Shown here: positions 33,190-41,970 of the stretch, piece after piece
Layout of the letters: each line of letters opens with the position of its first letter
Position numbering within the stretch: position 1 is the first letter of the stretch
Assembly: GCF_000718635.1 (NCBI RefSeq)
Contig: NZ_JOBF01000020.1
Coordinates: 87,150-151,149 of the forward strand
DNA: 64,000 nucleotides
Direction of reading: 5' to 3'
DNA from: Streptomyces varsoviensis
Lineage (GTDB): Bacteria; Actinomycetota; Actinomycetes; Streptomycetales; Streptomycetaceae
Position numbers and translations under genes: made by a program
Notes under the pieces: model-generated
Told to the model about the DNA's origin: nothing
Seen by the model: only the letters and a program-made list of their open reading frames with translations
Databases searched by the model: none

Positions 33190-33439
33190 GGCGCTGCTCC
33201 TTCGCTGCTCGGCGGGCCGGCCGCCGGGTCGAATGGGAAGCCCCCAGCGTGCCGGGTACGGTACCGGGCCCGGAAGCGCGGACCCCGCCGATTCCGGCCC
33301 TGCCGGAAAACCCGCCGCTTTCGGGCGCCGCCGGACGGCTCCGCCGGGCTCTGCCGCGGCAGTGACGGCAGCCGCGACGGGCTGCGGTCGGCGCCCGCCG
33401 ATCGGGCGGTGCCACAGCCGGTCCCGGCCGGGCGCCCCC

Positions 33440-34462
33440 TCAGCTCAGCGCCGTCGCCCTCGCCCGCAAGTGGTCGTGGAGGCCGCCGTGCGGCTCCGCC
33501 GGCGGCAGCCACTCCTTGCGGAGCTTGGCCACGCACGTGTAGTTGCTGTCGCAGACGTTGGCGAGCGGGGATTCGACGGCTTGTGTCACGACCTGGTAGG
33601 CGTCCAGTTCGCTCAGGCCGTAGTCCCGCGCGAGCCACTGGATCAGATCGAGCTGGGAGATGCGGAAGGCGTCCTCCAGGGGGCGCGCGGAACCCGTCGA
33701 GATGATGTGGGTGTCCGACTCCAGGCGCGGCCAGGGGGTGGCGACGCCCTTGAGCAGCTCCACGATGACGACGCTGTGCATCGCCGTCTCGACCGCCACC
33801 CCGCACGTCTCCCCCTCGCCCTGGCGGGCGTGGCCGTCGCCCAGGCTGAAGAGGGCGCCTTCGACGTTGACGCCGAGGTAGCAGGTGACGCCCGCGCGCA
33901 TCTCGGGCGTGTCCATGTTGCCGCCGTGGGCGTCCGGGACCAGGGCGGAGCGCACCTCCAGATTCGCGGGTGCGACGCCGACCGTGCCGTGCATGGGGTC
34001 CATGGGGAGGGTGAGCTCCAGCTCGCTGTCGCGGGCCGTGAAGCGGCACTGGCGGCGCTCGCGGTCCAACTGCCAGATCCAGACGGCCTCGGGGAGCGGC
34101 GGGTGCAGGGCGGCGGTGGCGTGGGTGGCCGTCAGGGCGCCGAAGAGCGGCACGGTGGTGGAGGCGGCCCAGTCGCGGCGGGGCTCGATGGAGACGAAGT
34201 GCACGGCGAGGGTGTCGCCGGGCTCCGCGCCCTCCACGTAGAACGGCCCGGTCTGCGGGTTGACGAACGGGAACTCGCAGACCTCCGAGACCAGGTCTTT
34301 GTCCGTCCGTACCCGGCCGCCGAAGCAGTCCTCGGTGAAGACGTCGAGCACGGTGCCGGGCGCGATGCGGGCCACCGGCGCGGCGCCGCCGAACGTCCAG
34401 GCGTAGTCCTGTTCGCCGGGCCGGACGGTCACGATTCGGGGGTCTGCGACGGGGTCGTTCAT
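33440..34462 (-). CDS. fmdA: Acetamidase/formamidase family protein
   Basis: A 340-residue member of the FmdA/AmdA family: AGPFYVEGAEPGDTLAVHF is changed here to TGPFYVEGAEPGDTLAVHF. Also present are HGTVGVAP, the acidic stretch GGNMDTPEMRAGVTCYLGVN, and LGDGHARQGEGETCG. These zinc enzymes hydrolyse formamide or acetamide to the acid and ammonia. In the nicotinate-type operon it may handle a formyl-amide side product or salvage nitrogen. It lies after the maleate isomerase gene with a 237-base gap. ATG start with CCAGGAG upstream. Confidence 0.8.
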   Translation of the reverse strand: MNDPVADPRIVTVRPGEQDYAWTFGGAAPVARIAPGTVLDVFTEDCFGGRVRTDKDLVSEVCEFPFVNPQTGPFYVEGAEPGDTLAVHFVSIEPRRDWAASTTVPLFGALTATHATAALHPPLPEAVWIWQLDRERRQCRFTARDSELELTLPMDPMHGTVGVAPANLEVRSALVPDAHGGNMDTPEMRAGVTCYLGVNVEGALFSLGDGHARQGEGETCGVAVETAMHSVVIVELLKGVATPWPRLESDTHIISTGSARPLEDAFRISQLDLIQWLARDYGLSELDAYQVVTQAVESPLANVCDSNYTCVAKLRKEWLPPAEPHGGLHDHLRARATALS

Positions 34463-34699
34463 ACGGGCTCCTGGTCACGGTGTGCGGGGCCGGCGGGAGG
34501 GACCGGGACGGACGGGAGCGTCGCAGGGGCATCGCATGGGTTACGCCTCCGCCTCACGCCGCTCCTGCCCCTTCTGTCGCTCTCGCCCCTCTTGTCTGTC
34601 TGTTCCCTCTGTCTTCCCCCGTTCATCTACGCACCAAGAGCGTATGGAGGCAGCACCGGTTGCGGAAGACGCCGTACTCCTCCCGGCCCATGCCCGGCA

Positions 34700-35470
34700 T
34701 CACGCGGCGGCCGGGGCCGGGTACGCGCCGCTCAGCAGGCGGCCCGCGTCGGGAACCACCGTCGGCAGGCCCAGCTCGGTGAGGACGCGGTGGACCGTGG
34801 CCGTCGCCGCGGAGAGGACCGGCAGCCCCGAGGCGTCCTCCACATACTGGATGGCCGACAGCGAGGGCATCTGCACACATGCGGAGAGGACGATCGCGTC
34901 GGCCCCGGTCAGGTCCAGGCGCCGCCAGTGCTCGCGCAGCGCGTCCGGGTCGAGGCGGGCCACCGCGAGGTTGTCGGGGACCTCCAGGCTCAGCGCGTCC
35001 ACGACCTCGGTCCCGGCGTCCTCCAGATAGCCGGTGACCATGGCGGTGAGGTCCTTCATGTACGGGGTGACGACGGCGACCCGACGCGCGCCGAGGGCCG
35101 CGATGCCGCTCAGCAGAGCCCCCGCGCTGGAGACGACCGGGGCCTCGGAGCCCTGCCCCCGCAGCGCAGCCGTGATCTCGGCCTCCGCCGCACAGTGGTG
35201 GCCGGGGCCCTGCGCCATGATCGCCACCAGGCAGGCGGAGGCGACGACGTCGGGACGGGCATCGGCGAGTTCGAGGGCGGCGCGTTCCGTCTGGGCGTTC
35301 ATATCGCGTAGCTGCTCGGGGGTCACGCGCCGCATCCGGGTGCGGCTGCTGTGGAAGACGAAGTGGTCGTCCGGCCGTACGCTCTCGCGGGACCGCAGCA
35401 TCCGCGGCAGCTCGGTCTCCATGGTGAGGTTGGAACTGGGCACGATCATGCCTATGTGATGGGTCGTCAT
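34700..35470 (-). CDS. nicE: Maleate cis-trans isomerase
   Basis: A 256-residue member of the Asp/Glu racemase superfamily. Two catalytic cysteines are in place: Cys80 (ASACLVAI) and Cys198 (LSACVQMPS), at the spacing seen in maleate isomerases (about 118 residues). The start IGMIVPSSNLTMETELPRML is also typical of that family. It converts maleate to fumarate for the citric acid cycle, the last step of the maleamate pathway. It is 30 bases downstream of the deformylase-like gene. Arylmalonate decarboxylase is a relative but has a different context. Confidence 0.85.
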   Translation of the reverse strand: MTTHHIGMIVPSSNLTMETELPRMLRSRESVRPDDHFVFHSSRTRMRRVTPEQLRDMNAQTERAALELADARPDVVASACLVAIMAQGPGHHCAAEAEITAALRGQGSEAPVVSSAGALLSGIAALGARRVAVVTPYMKDLTAMVTGYLEDAGTEVVDALSLEVPDNLAVARLDPDALREHWRRLDLTGADAIVLSACVQMPSLSAIQYVEDASGLPVLSAATATVHRVLTELGLPTVVPDAGRLLSGAYPAPAAA

Positions 35471-35500
35471 TCTTCTTTCCTGGCTCGCGCGGGAAGGGCG

Positions 35501-36382
35501 TCAGTCATCGGAGCTGCCGGGCGCGCTCCCGGCGCGGCCGGCGACGCGGGTGAGGGCTTCCCGCAGCAGGTTCAACGCGGCCGGCGGGTTGTCCCAGAAG
35601 ACCATGTGCCCCGCGTCCGGCACCGGCGTCATACGCGCAGCGGGGTGACTGGCCGTCAACTCCTTTACACCTTCCGGCGTCACCACGGGGCTCTGCTCCC
35701 CGTACAGCAGCTCCACCGGGGACGGGACACGGGGCCACCAGTCGAAGAAGTCCTCCGACTCGAACCCCCGGTGGGTGTCCGCGATCGCCCGCTCCCCGCA
35801 GCTCGCCAGCCAACGGGCCCTCAACTCCTGTTCCCGGCGCGGCCACCGAGGCCATGAACGGGCCACTTCGTCGGCGTCCGTGCCCCGTAGGGCCTGTTCC
35901 AACTGGCCGAGGAAGGCGGCGAGCGAGGTGGGGTACGGATCGCGGCCGGGGCCGCTCAGCGGCGGATCGACGGCGACGACGCCGGCGACCGGCGCCACGC
36001 CGCGTACAGCGGTCACCGCGGCGATCCGCGCCCCCATCGAGTGGCCGAGGAGCAGCGGGCGGTCCAGGCCGAGCCCGACGATGACGGCTTCGGCGTCCCG
36101 CGCGTACGCCTGAAGGTCGTACGCGTCCCCGTCACCGCCGTCGGAGAGGCCGCGGCCCCGTACGTCGAGGACTACGGGCCGTACCTGGCCCGTCAGTCCG
36201 CGGGCGACGAAGTCCATCGTGATCGCGGGGCTGGTGATGCCGGGCAGGACGAGCAGCGGCACGCCGTCGCCGCCGTAGTCGAGTACGTGCAGGCGCAGCG
36301 CGCCGGAGCGGACCCAGCGGCTGGTGGCCGGGGCATCGGCGAGGTCGGCGAGTGCGGGTTGGCCGAGGGAGCGTGACGGCAA
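35501..36382 (-). CDS. nicD: Alpha/beta hydrolase, probable N-formylmaleamate deformylase
   Basis: A 293-residue alpha/beta hydrolase. Nucleophile Ser115 in LLGHSMGARIA, oxyanion/cap region LPGITSPAITMDFVARGL, and His259 in PDAGHMVFWDNP. NicD enzymes carry the same GHSMG-elbow and act on N-formylmaleamate, releasing formate and maleamate. Position between the amidase (NicF-like) and isomerase genes supports the role. It starts with TTG, with GGAGGAAG seven bases upstream. Without context it would be only a generic hydrolase. Confidence 0.75.
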   Translation of the reverse strand: MPSRSLGQPALADLADAPATSRWVRSGALRLHVLDYGGDGVPLLVLPGITSPAITMDFVARGLTGQVRPVVLDVRGRGLSDGGDGDAYDLQAYARDAEAVIVGLGLDRPLLLGHSMGARIAAVTAVRGVAPVAGVVAVDPPLSGPGRDPYPTSLAAFLGQLEQALRGTDADEVARSWPRWPRREQELRARWLASCGERAIADTHRGFESEDFFDWWPRVPSPVELLYGEQSPVVTPEGVKELTASHPAARMTPVPDAGHMVFWDNPPAALNLLREALTRVAGRAGSAPGSSDD

Positions 36383-36441
36383 GACGGGCTTCCTCCTGAT
36401 GATGGCGGGTCAATCGCTGAGCCGGCGGGGCGTCAGGGCGC

Positions 36442-37113
36442 TCACGTGGCAGGCGATTCGGAGAGTCGGCTGAGGTAGGCGAGCGCGTCGGACAGGCCGA
36501 TGACGTCCCCGTACTTCGCGTCGATGTCGAACAGCGCGGCCTCGTGCGGGCCTTGGGCCCGGTCGCCCGCGCACTCGCGCGGCACCAGCACGGGGAAGCC
36601 GCTCTGCACGGCGTCGACGGCGCTCGCCCGCAGGCAGCCGCTGGTCGTGGCCCCGCACAGCAGGACCGTGTCGCGGCCGAGCGCGACGAGGTTCGCGGCC
36701 AGCGAGGTGCCGAAGAACGCGGAGGCGCCCTTCTTCACCACCAGGACGTCCTCGGGCGCGCGGGGCAGCCGCGGGTCGAGGGCGACCGCCTCGCTGCCCT
36801 CGGTCAGTACGCGCAGGCCAGGGGCCTTGTCGAGCCAGGTGACGGTGCGGCCCTCGGCCTCGGCCGGGGTGTAGGCGATCGCGGTGTAGAGGACCGGCGC
36901 GCCGGCCGCGCGGGCGGCCCGTACGAGCGTGGCGGTCGCCTCCACCACGTCGGTGAGGTCGGCGCCGCACGCGAAGCGGTCCTCGGTGAACCCGCGGGTG
37001 AGGTCCACGACGACGAGGGCGGGGCGGCTGCCGCGCCGTATGGGGGTCCCGAAGCCGGCGCGCGCGTACGTACGGTCGGTCTCCGGTCCGTACCGTCCGC
37101 TGCCGCCCGTCAT
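36442..37113 (-). CDS. nicF: Isochorismatase-family maleamate amidase
   Basis: A 223-residue cysteine hydrolase. The triad is Asp37 (ALVVVDLTRGF), a Lys near residue 127 (VVKKGASAFFGT) and Cys160 (GATTSGCLRASAVD), the arrangement of maleamate amidohydrolases. It hydrolyses maleamate to maleate and ammonia. ATG overlaps the stop of the CoxG-like gene (ATGA). The N-terminal 20 residues before the first strand match NicF-like enzymes (RTYARAGFGTPIRRG). Confidence 0.85.
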   Translation of the reverse strand: MTGGSGRYGPETDRTYARAGFGTPIRRGSRPALVVVDLTRGFTEDRFACGADLTDVVEATATLVRAARAAGAPVLYTAIAYTPAEAEGRTVTWLDKAPGLRVLTEGSEAVALDPRLPRAPEDVLVVKKGASAFFGTSLAANLVALGRDTVLLCGATTSGCLRASAVDAVQSGFPVLVPRECAGDRAQGPHEAALFDIDAKYGDVIGLSDALAYLSRLSESPAT

Positions 37114-37853
37114 CGCGGGCCCCCGGCGGCGCGGCAGCAGTGCTTCTCGCGGGTCAGGGCGCGGCCGAGGAGCCAGCCTTCGAAGAGGCCGAAGGCGAAG
37201 GCCGCGGCGGGCGGCCCGTACTTGGCCAGGGCGGGGCCGACGATCATCGAGAACCCGTTCAGCTCGCTCTGCCCGGCGAGGACCGGCTGCCGCTGCGGCG
37301 CGGAGGCCCCGGCGGCGGCAGCATCGGCGGCGGCGACGGCGGCAGTGGCGGCGGGCACGGCCCGCGGCGCACCGGCCGCCGCCGGGGCCTCCGTGCCGCC
37401 CGCCGCGCGGTCCTGGTCGAGCAGCGTGCCGAGGTTCTGGGCGAACTGTTCGAGGATCTTGCCCGAGACCGTGGCCACCGCGCCCTTGCCGAACTGGGCG
37501 ATCTTGCCGCGGATGACCAGGTCCGTGGTCAGCTCCAGCCGTGCCCCCTCGGGGGCCTCGGTGACGGCGAGGGCGACGAGCGCCTCGGCGTCGCCGCTGC
37601 CGTGGGTGTCGGCCCCGCGGGCCTGGACGCGCAGCCGGCGCGCGGCGGGGTCGCTCTCCAGGAAGCGGACGGTGCCCGCGTACGCGGCGGTGATCGGGCC
37701 GACCTTCACCCGCACCCTGCCCTGCCAGGCGTCGCCGTCGCGGCCGTCAAGAGCGGCGCCCGGCATGCAGGAGGCGACCCGTGCGACGTCGTTGACGAGG
37801 GCGAACACCTCGTCGGGGGCCGCCTTCACCGGCACCGTGTGGTTCAGTTGCAT
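37110..37853 (-). CDS. CoxG-like SRPBCC protein of molybdenum hydroxylase operon
   Basis: A 247-residue protein. Residues 1-145 are a CoxG/SRPBCC domain (FALVNDVARVASCMPGAAL, then VRVKVGPITAAYAGTVRF and KGAVATVSGKILEQFAQNL). An Ala-rich linker and a C-terminal hydrophobic segment follow (KYGPPAAAFAFGLFEGWLLG). CoxG recruits CO dehydrogenase to the membrane in related operons; the membrane-like tail fits a tethering or maturation role for the neighbouring hydroxylase. It is 44 bases after the iron-sulfur subunit gene. Confidence 0.75.
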   Translation of the reverse strand: MQLNHTVPVKAAPDEVFALVNDVARVASCMPGAALDGRDGDAWQGRVRVKVGPITAAYAGTVRFLESDPAARRLRVQARGADTHGSGDAEALVALAVTEAPEGARLELTTDLVIRGKIAQFGKGAVATVSGKILEQFAQNLGTLLDQDRAAGGTEAPAAAGAPRAVPAATAAVAAADAAAAGASAPQRQPVLAGQSELNGFSMIVGPALAKYGPPAAAFAFGLFEGWLLGRALTREKHCCRAAGGPR

Positions 37854-37897
37854 GGATTCTCCTTCCGCCGCCCGACGGCGGCGCGGTGGCGCGGTGG

Positions 37898-38431
37898 TCA
37901 GTCGTCCTGTGCGGGGGCGAGAGCGGTGGGCGCCACCCGACGGCGGGCGGCGGCGCAGTCGTCGATGGCCTCGACGATGGTCTGGTAGCCGGTGCAGCGG
38001 CACAGGTTGGCGGCGACGACCTCGCGGATCTCCTCCTTGGTCGCGTCGGGCCGCTCGGCGAGGAACCCCTCCGCGAGCATCAGGAACCCGGGTGTGCAGA
38101 AGCCGCACTGCAGGGCGTGGTGCGCGCTGAACGCCTGTTGCAGGTCGCTCAGTTCGCGGCCGTCGGACAGCGACTCGACGGTGCGGACGCGCGCGCCCTC
38201 GGCCTGGGCGGCGAACATCAGGCACGACCGTACGGGCGCGTCGTCGAGCAGCACCGTGCACGCGCCGCAGATGCCGTGTTCGCAGCCGACGTGGGTGCCG
38301 GTGATCCCCAGGTCGTGGCGGAGCGCGTCGGCGAGGGTGCGGCGGGGCTCGGTGAGGATCTCGTACTGCTCGCCGTTCACGTGCAGGCCGATGAGCTGCT
38401 GGTGGTGCGGGTGGTGGGTGGTATCGCTCAT
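37898..38431 (-). CDS. Molybdenum hydroxylase, [2Fe-2S] subunit
   Basis: A 177-residue small subunit. Plant-type cluster ligands are in CEHGICGAC plus a downstream Cys (RSCLMF); the second cluster ligands are in CGFCTPG and CRCTG. It carries electrons from the molybdenum centre to FAD in nicotinate, xanthine or CO dehydrogenase-type enzymes. Start overlaps the large-subunit stop (ATGA). The His-rich N-terminus (TTHHPHHQQ) is unusual. Confidence 0.9.
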   Translation of the reverse strand: MSDTTHHPHHQQLIGLHVNGEQYEILTEPRRTLADALRHDLGITGTHVGCEHGICGACTVLLDDAPVRSCLMFAAQAEGARVRTVESLSDGRELSDLQQAFSAHHALQCGFCTPGFLMLAEGFLAERPDATKEEIREVVAANLCRCTGYQTIVEAIDDCAAARRRVAPTALAPAQDD

Positions 38432-40923
38432 CGGGTGCGCTCCAGGCGGGTGTATTCCGGTCGAGGCGATGCCGTCGCGGTCCGCTCCAGGGCGCGGGCG
38501 ACCGTCTCGGGGGTGACGGGGGTGGAGTCGAGTTCGACGCCGGTGGGCAGCAGGGCGTCGTTGACGGCGTTGAGCACGGCGGCGGGCGCCCCGATGGTGC
38601 CGCCCTCGCCCGCGCCCTTGGCCCCGGTCTCGGTGAAGGCGCAGGGCGTCTCCAGGTGCGCGACGGTGATGTTCGGGATCTCGTGGGCGGTGGGGACCTT
38701 GTAGTCCATGAAGCTGGTGGCGGAGGGTTCGCCCTGGTCGTCGTAGGTGATCTGCTCGAAGAGGACGCCGGCGATGCCCTGGGCGATGCCGCCGCGCGCC
38801 TGGCCCTCGACGACCTTCGGGTTGATGGCCACGCCGCAGTCCTCGACGCAGGCGTAGCGCAGGATCTCCACCTGTCCGGTGCCTTCGTGGAGTTCGACGA
38901 CGACGCCGTGGGCGGCGTTGGAGAAGGTGCCGTCGTTGAAGACGTCGAAGGTGGCGGTGGCGCTGAGGCCGGGTTCCAGGCCCTTGGGGAGCAGGTGCGC
39001 CTTGAGGTAGGCGATGTCGGCGAGCTGTTCGTACGTGAAGTACTGCGCCTGGTCGCCGCGGCGCCGTACGAGCCCCCGGCCCAGTTCCGTCTCCTCCGTC
39101 GGAACGCCCCACCGGGCCGCGGCGAGGTGGCGGAGCTTGGTGCCCAGCTTGGCCGCGGCGAGGCGGACGGCGCTGCCGCCGACGGCGATGGAGCGGCTGG
39201 CGAAGGTGCCCCAGCCGTAGCCGACGCGGTCGGTGTCGCCCTGGTGGATGCGGACCTTGGCGAGGTCGAGGCCGAGCTGGTCGGCGGCGATCTGGGCCAT
39301 GGTGGTCTCGTGGCTCTGGCCGTGGCTCATGGTGCCGGTGGTGACGACGAGGGCGCCGCTGGTGTCCATGCGGGCCTCGGCGATGTCGTAGCCGGGCACG
39401 ACCTCCATCTTGCGCTGGGCGAAGGCCGTGGAGCCGTAGCCGGTGCGTTCGCTGAAGCAGGAGTAGCCGATGCCCAGGTGGCGGCCCTCGGCGGTGGCGG
39501 CGGCGCGCCGCTCGTACCAGCCTTCGTCGCGCAGGGTCCGTTCGCACAGGTCCAGGGCCTCGCGGTACGAGCCGGGGTCGTAGGTGATGTTGTTGACGCC
39601 GGTATAGGGGAACTCGGTGATGAGGTTGCGGCGGCGCAGTTCCACGGCGTCGACGCCCAGCTCGCGGGCGGCCCGTTCGAAGAGCCGTTCCATCACCATC
39701 ACGTACTGGGGGCGGCTCACGCCCCGGTAGGGGGCGGAGGGGGCCTTGTTGGTGGTGATGGCGCGGGCCCGGACCCGGTAGGCGGGCACCTTGTAGACGC
39801 CGGGCATCTCGGCGGAGGCCATCAGGGGCTCGATGCCGGCGGTGAAGGGGAAGCAGGAGTAGGCGCCCATGTCGCAGACGATGTCGGCGTCGAGGGCCAG
39901 GACGCGCCCGTCGGCGTCGAAGGCGGCGCGGGCCTCGTAGTGCTGTTCGCGGGCGAGGAAGGAGGCGGTGAGCGCGTCCTTGCGGTCCTCGGTCCACTTG
40001 ACGGGGCGGTCGAGGCGCAGGGCCGCCGCGGCGGTGGCGATCTCCTCGCGGCCGACGACGCACTTCTGGCCGAAGCCGCCGCCCATGTCGGGGACCACGA
40101 CGCGTACGGACCGCTCGTCCAGCCGGAGGCAACGGGCCGTCACCGTCCTTACCTGGTGCGGGGTCTGACTGGACGTCTGGAGCAGGAGCTGTTCCTCGCG
40201 GTCGTCCCAGCTCGCGACGGCGCCGCGGGTCTCCAGGGGCAGGGCGTTCTGCCGGCCGGTGCGGGCCTCGACGGCGACGACGCAGGGGGCCTCGGCGAAG
40301 ACCGTGTCGATGCCCTCGGTCGCGAACATCGACACGTCGACCAGGGTGTTGCCCGGCGCCTCGTCGTGCACGAGGGGCGCGCCGGGGGCGAGGGCGTCGG
40401 CCTCGCGGGTGACGGGCGGGCGGGGCTCGTACGTCACCTTCGCGGCCTCCAGGCCGTCCTCGGCCGCGTACGGGTCGCGGGCCACGACGATCGCCAGCGG
40501 CTCGCCCGCGTAGCGGACCCGGTCGCGGGCGAGCACGGGCATGTCGGTGGGCACGTACTCCGAGCGCGGACGGTCCAGGCGTGCCGTGATGTCGCCGAGG
40601 TCGAGGTCGGCTGCGGTGAACGCCGCTACGACGCCCGGCACTTGGCGCACGCCGTCGAGGTCGATGGCGGTGACGGTGGCGTGGGCCATGGTGCTGCGGA
40701 CGAACTGCGCGTACAGCATGCCGGGCAGATGGATGTCGTCGGTGAACCGGCCGCGACCGGTGAGCAGCCGCGGGTCCTCGCGACGCCCCACGGACGCGCC
40801 GATCCAGGGGCGGGAAGGAGCGGAACCGTGCGCTTCGCCGCTCGTGGCGTCGTACGGGGCCGGGGTGCGGGCTTCGCCGCTCGTGGCGTCGTACGGCCCC
40901 GGGGTGCGGGCTTCGCCGTTCAC
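38428..40923 (-). CDS. Molybdenum hydroxylase, molybdopterin-binding large subunit
   Basis: An 831-residue xanthine-oxidase-family large subunit. GGGFGQKC and the catalytic Glu in AKGAGEGG are present, as is PYRGVSRPQ. The AYRCSFR active-site loop of CO dehydrogenase is absent, so it is not CoxL. With the [2Fe-2S] and FAD subunits it should hydroxylate a nitrogen heterocycle; context points to nicotinate at C6. GTG start overlaps the FAD subunit stop (GTGA). The N-terminus carries two copies of a 13-residue unit (ARTPxPYDATSGE) that is not part of the fold. Confidence 0.85.
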   Translation of the reverse strand: MNGEARTPGPYDATSGEARTPAPYDATSGEAHGSAPSRPWIGASVGRREDPRLLTGRGRFTDDIHLPGMLYAQFVRSTMAHATVTAIDLDGVRQVPGVVAAFTAADLDLGDITARLDRPRSEYVPTDMPVLARDRVRYAGEPLAIVVARDPYAAEDGLEAAKVTYEPRPPVTREADALAPGAPLVHDEAPGNTLVDVSMFATEGIDTVFAEAPCVVAVEARTGRQNALPLETRGAVASWDDREEQLLLQTSSQTPHQVRTVTARCLRLDERSVRVVVPDMGGGFGQKCVVGREEIATAAAALRLDRPVKWTEDRKDALTASFLAREQHYEARAAFDADGRVLALDADIVCDMGAYSCFPFTAGIEPLMASAEMPGVYKVPAYRVRARAITTNKAPSAPYRGVSRPQYVMVMERLFERAARELGVDAVELRRRNLITEFPYTGVNNITYDPGSYREALDLCERTLRDEGWYERRAAATAEGRHLGIGYSCFSERTGYGSTAFAQRKMEVVPGYDIAEARMDTSGALVVTTGTMSHGQSHETTMAQIAADQLGLDLAKVRIHQGDTDRVGYGWGTFASRSIAVGGSAVRLAAAKLGTKLRHLAAARWGVPTEETELGRGLVRRRGDQAQYFTYEQLADIAYLKAHLLPKGLEPGLSATATFDVFNDGTFSNAAHGVVVELHEGTGQVEILRYACVEDCGVAINPKVVEGQARGGIAQGIAGVLFEQITYDDQGEPSATSFMDYKVPTAHEIPNITVAHLETPCAFTETGAKGAGEGGTIGAPAAVLNAVNDALLPTGVELDSTPVTPETVARALERTATASPRPEYTRLERTR
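40832..40909 (-). repeat. Two 39-bp tandem repeats at 5' end of large subunit gene
   Basis: Units 40832-40870 and 40871-40909 differ at one base and a third partial copy follows. Each encodes 13 residues of the N-terminal extension; the length keeps the frame. Confidence 0.85.
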
Positions 40924-41786
40924 CGGGCCATCGCCTCCTCGCAGGCACGGGTGACAAGGGTGCGGGTCAGGGTTCTGCGGTAGTGGGCGCTGCCGTTCGC
41001 GTCGTCGGGCGGGTCGATGGCGGCGGCCGCCGCCTCCGCGCAGCGGGCGAACGTCTCGGGGCCGGGCGGCGCGCCGGACCCCAGGGCTTCCTCGGCCTCG
41101 GGTACGCGCACGGGCAGCGCGTCGACGCCGCCGAGGGCGACGCGGCCGCCGCGGAGGGCGCCGTCGTCGGCGAGGTCCAGGGACACGGCGGCGGAGACGG
41201 TGGCGAAGTCCCCTTGGCGTTCGGCGAATTCGGTGAGGGCGGCGTGCGGCGCGGGGCGGGGGAAGGTGATCTCGGTGAGCATCTCGTGGGGTTCCAGGGC
41301 GGTGGTGTAGTAGCCGTGGAAGAAGTCCCGTGCGGCGATGCGGCGCCGGCCGCCTGGCCCGCGGGCGGTGAGTTCGGCGTCGAGGAGGGTGGCGAGCAGG
41401 CACCACTCGGCGGTGGCGTCGGCGTGGGCGAGGCTGCCGCCGACGGTGCCGCGGGTCCGGATGGGCAGGTGCCCGATCCAGCGCATGGCGTCGCGGATGA
41501 CGGCGTGGCCGGGGCCGAGGCGGTCCGGGGGCGCGGTGTGCACGGCGTGGTGGGTGGCCAGGGCACCGACGCGCAGGGCGCCGCCGGCGTCGGTGCGCAG
41601 GTGGTCGAGGCCGTCGATGCCGCCGATGTCGATGAGGTGACGCGGCCGGGCCAGCCGGAAGTTCATCATGGCGACCAGGCTCTGGCCGCCGGCGATGAGC
41701 TTCGCCTCGTCACCGAGTTCGGCGAGCAGGCGGGTGGCGCCGTCGACGTCGCGCGCGCGGTGGTAGGTGAACGCGGCGGGCTTCAT
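40920..41786 (-). CDS. Molybdenum hydroxylase, FAD-binding subunit (CoxM-like)
   Basis: A 288-residue FAD subunit. FAD motifs are KLIAGGQSLVAMMNFRLARP near residue 30 and TRGTVGGSLAHADATAEW at about residue 115, as in CoxM and NdhF. It passes electrons from the iron-sulfur clusters to the acceptor. It is the first of four overlapping or closely spaced hydroxylase genes. A 184-base gap separates it from the monooxygenase gene upstream. Confidence 0.9.
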   Translation of the reverse strand: MKPAAFTYHRARDVDGATRLLAELGDEAKLIAGGQSLVAMMNFRLARPRHLIDIGGIDGLDHLRTDAGGALRVGALATHHAVHTAPPDRLGPGHAVIRDAMRWIGHLPIRTRGTVGGSLAHADATAEWCLLATLLDAELTARGPGGRRRIAARDFFHGYYTTALEPHEMLTEITFPRPAPHAALTEFAERQGDFATVSAAVSLDLADDGALRGGRVALGGVDALPVRVPEAEEALGSGAPPGPETFARCAEAAAAAIDPPDDANGSAHYRRTLTRTLVTRACEEAMAR

Positions 41787-41970
41787 GGTCCTCCTCTACG
41801 TGCTGGTGGGGCGTTCCGCGCGGGGTCGGACGGGCCGGGGCGACGGATCGGCGTGCGGTGCGGCGGGCGGTGCGCGGGGCGCCGTACGGGCTCAGGGGGG
41901 AGTGTGGCCCGTACGACGCCCCTGTCCAGGGGCGGGGCCGGTGCGGCGCGGCGCCGCGTGCGAACGGGCG

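Noticed and set aside
38656..40983. Open frame of 775 codons on the plus strand
   Set aside because: Antisense shadow of the molybdopterin subunit (Gly/Val/Asp-rich, no motifs).
38428..41786. Interpretation of the three hydroxylase subunits as aerobic CO dehydrogenase because of CoxG and CoxM similarity
   Set aside because: The large subunit lacks the AYRCSFR loop of CO dehydrogenase and the neighbours encode a pyridine ring degradation route.
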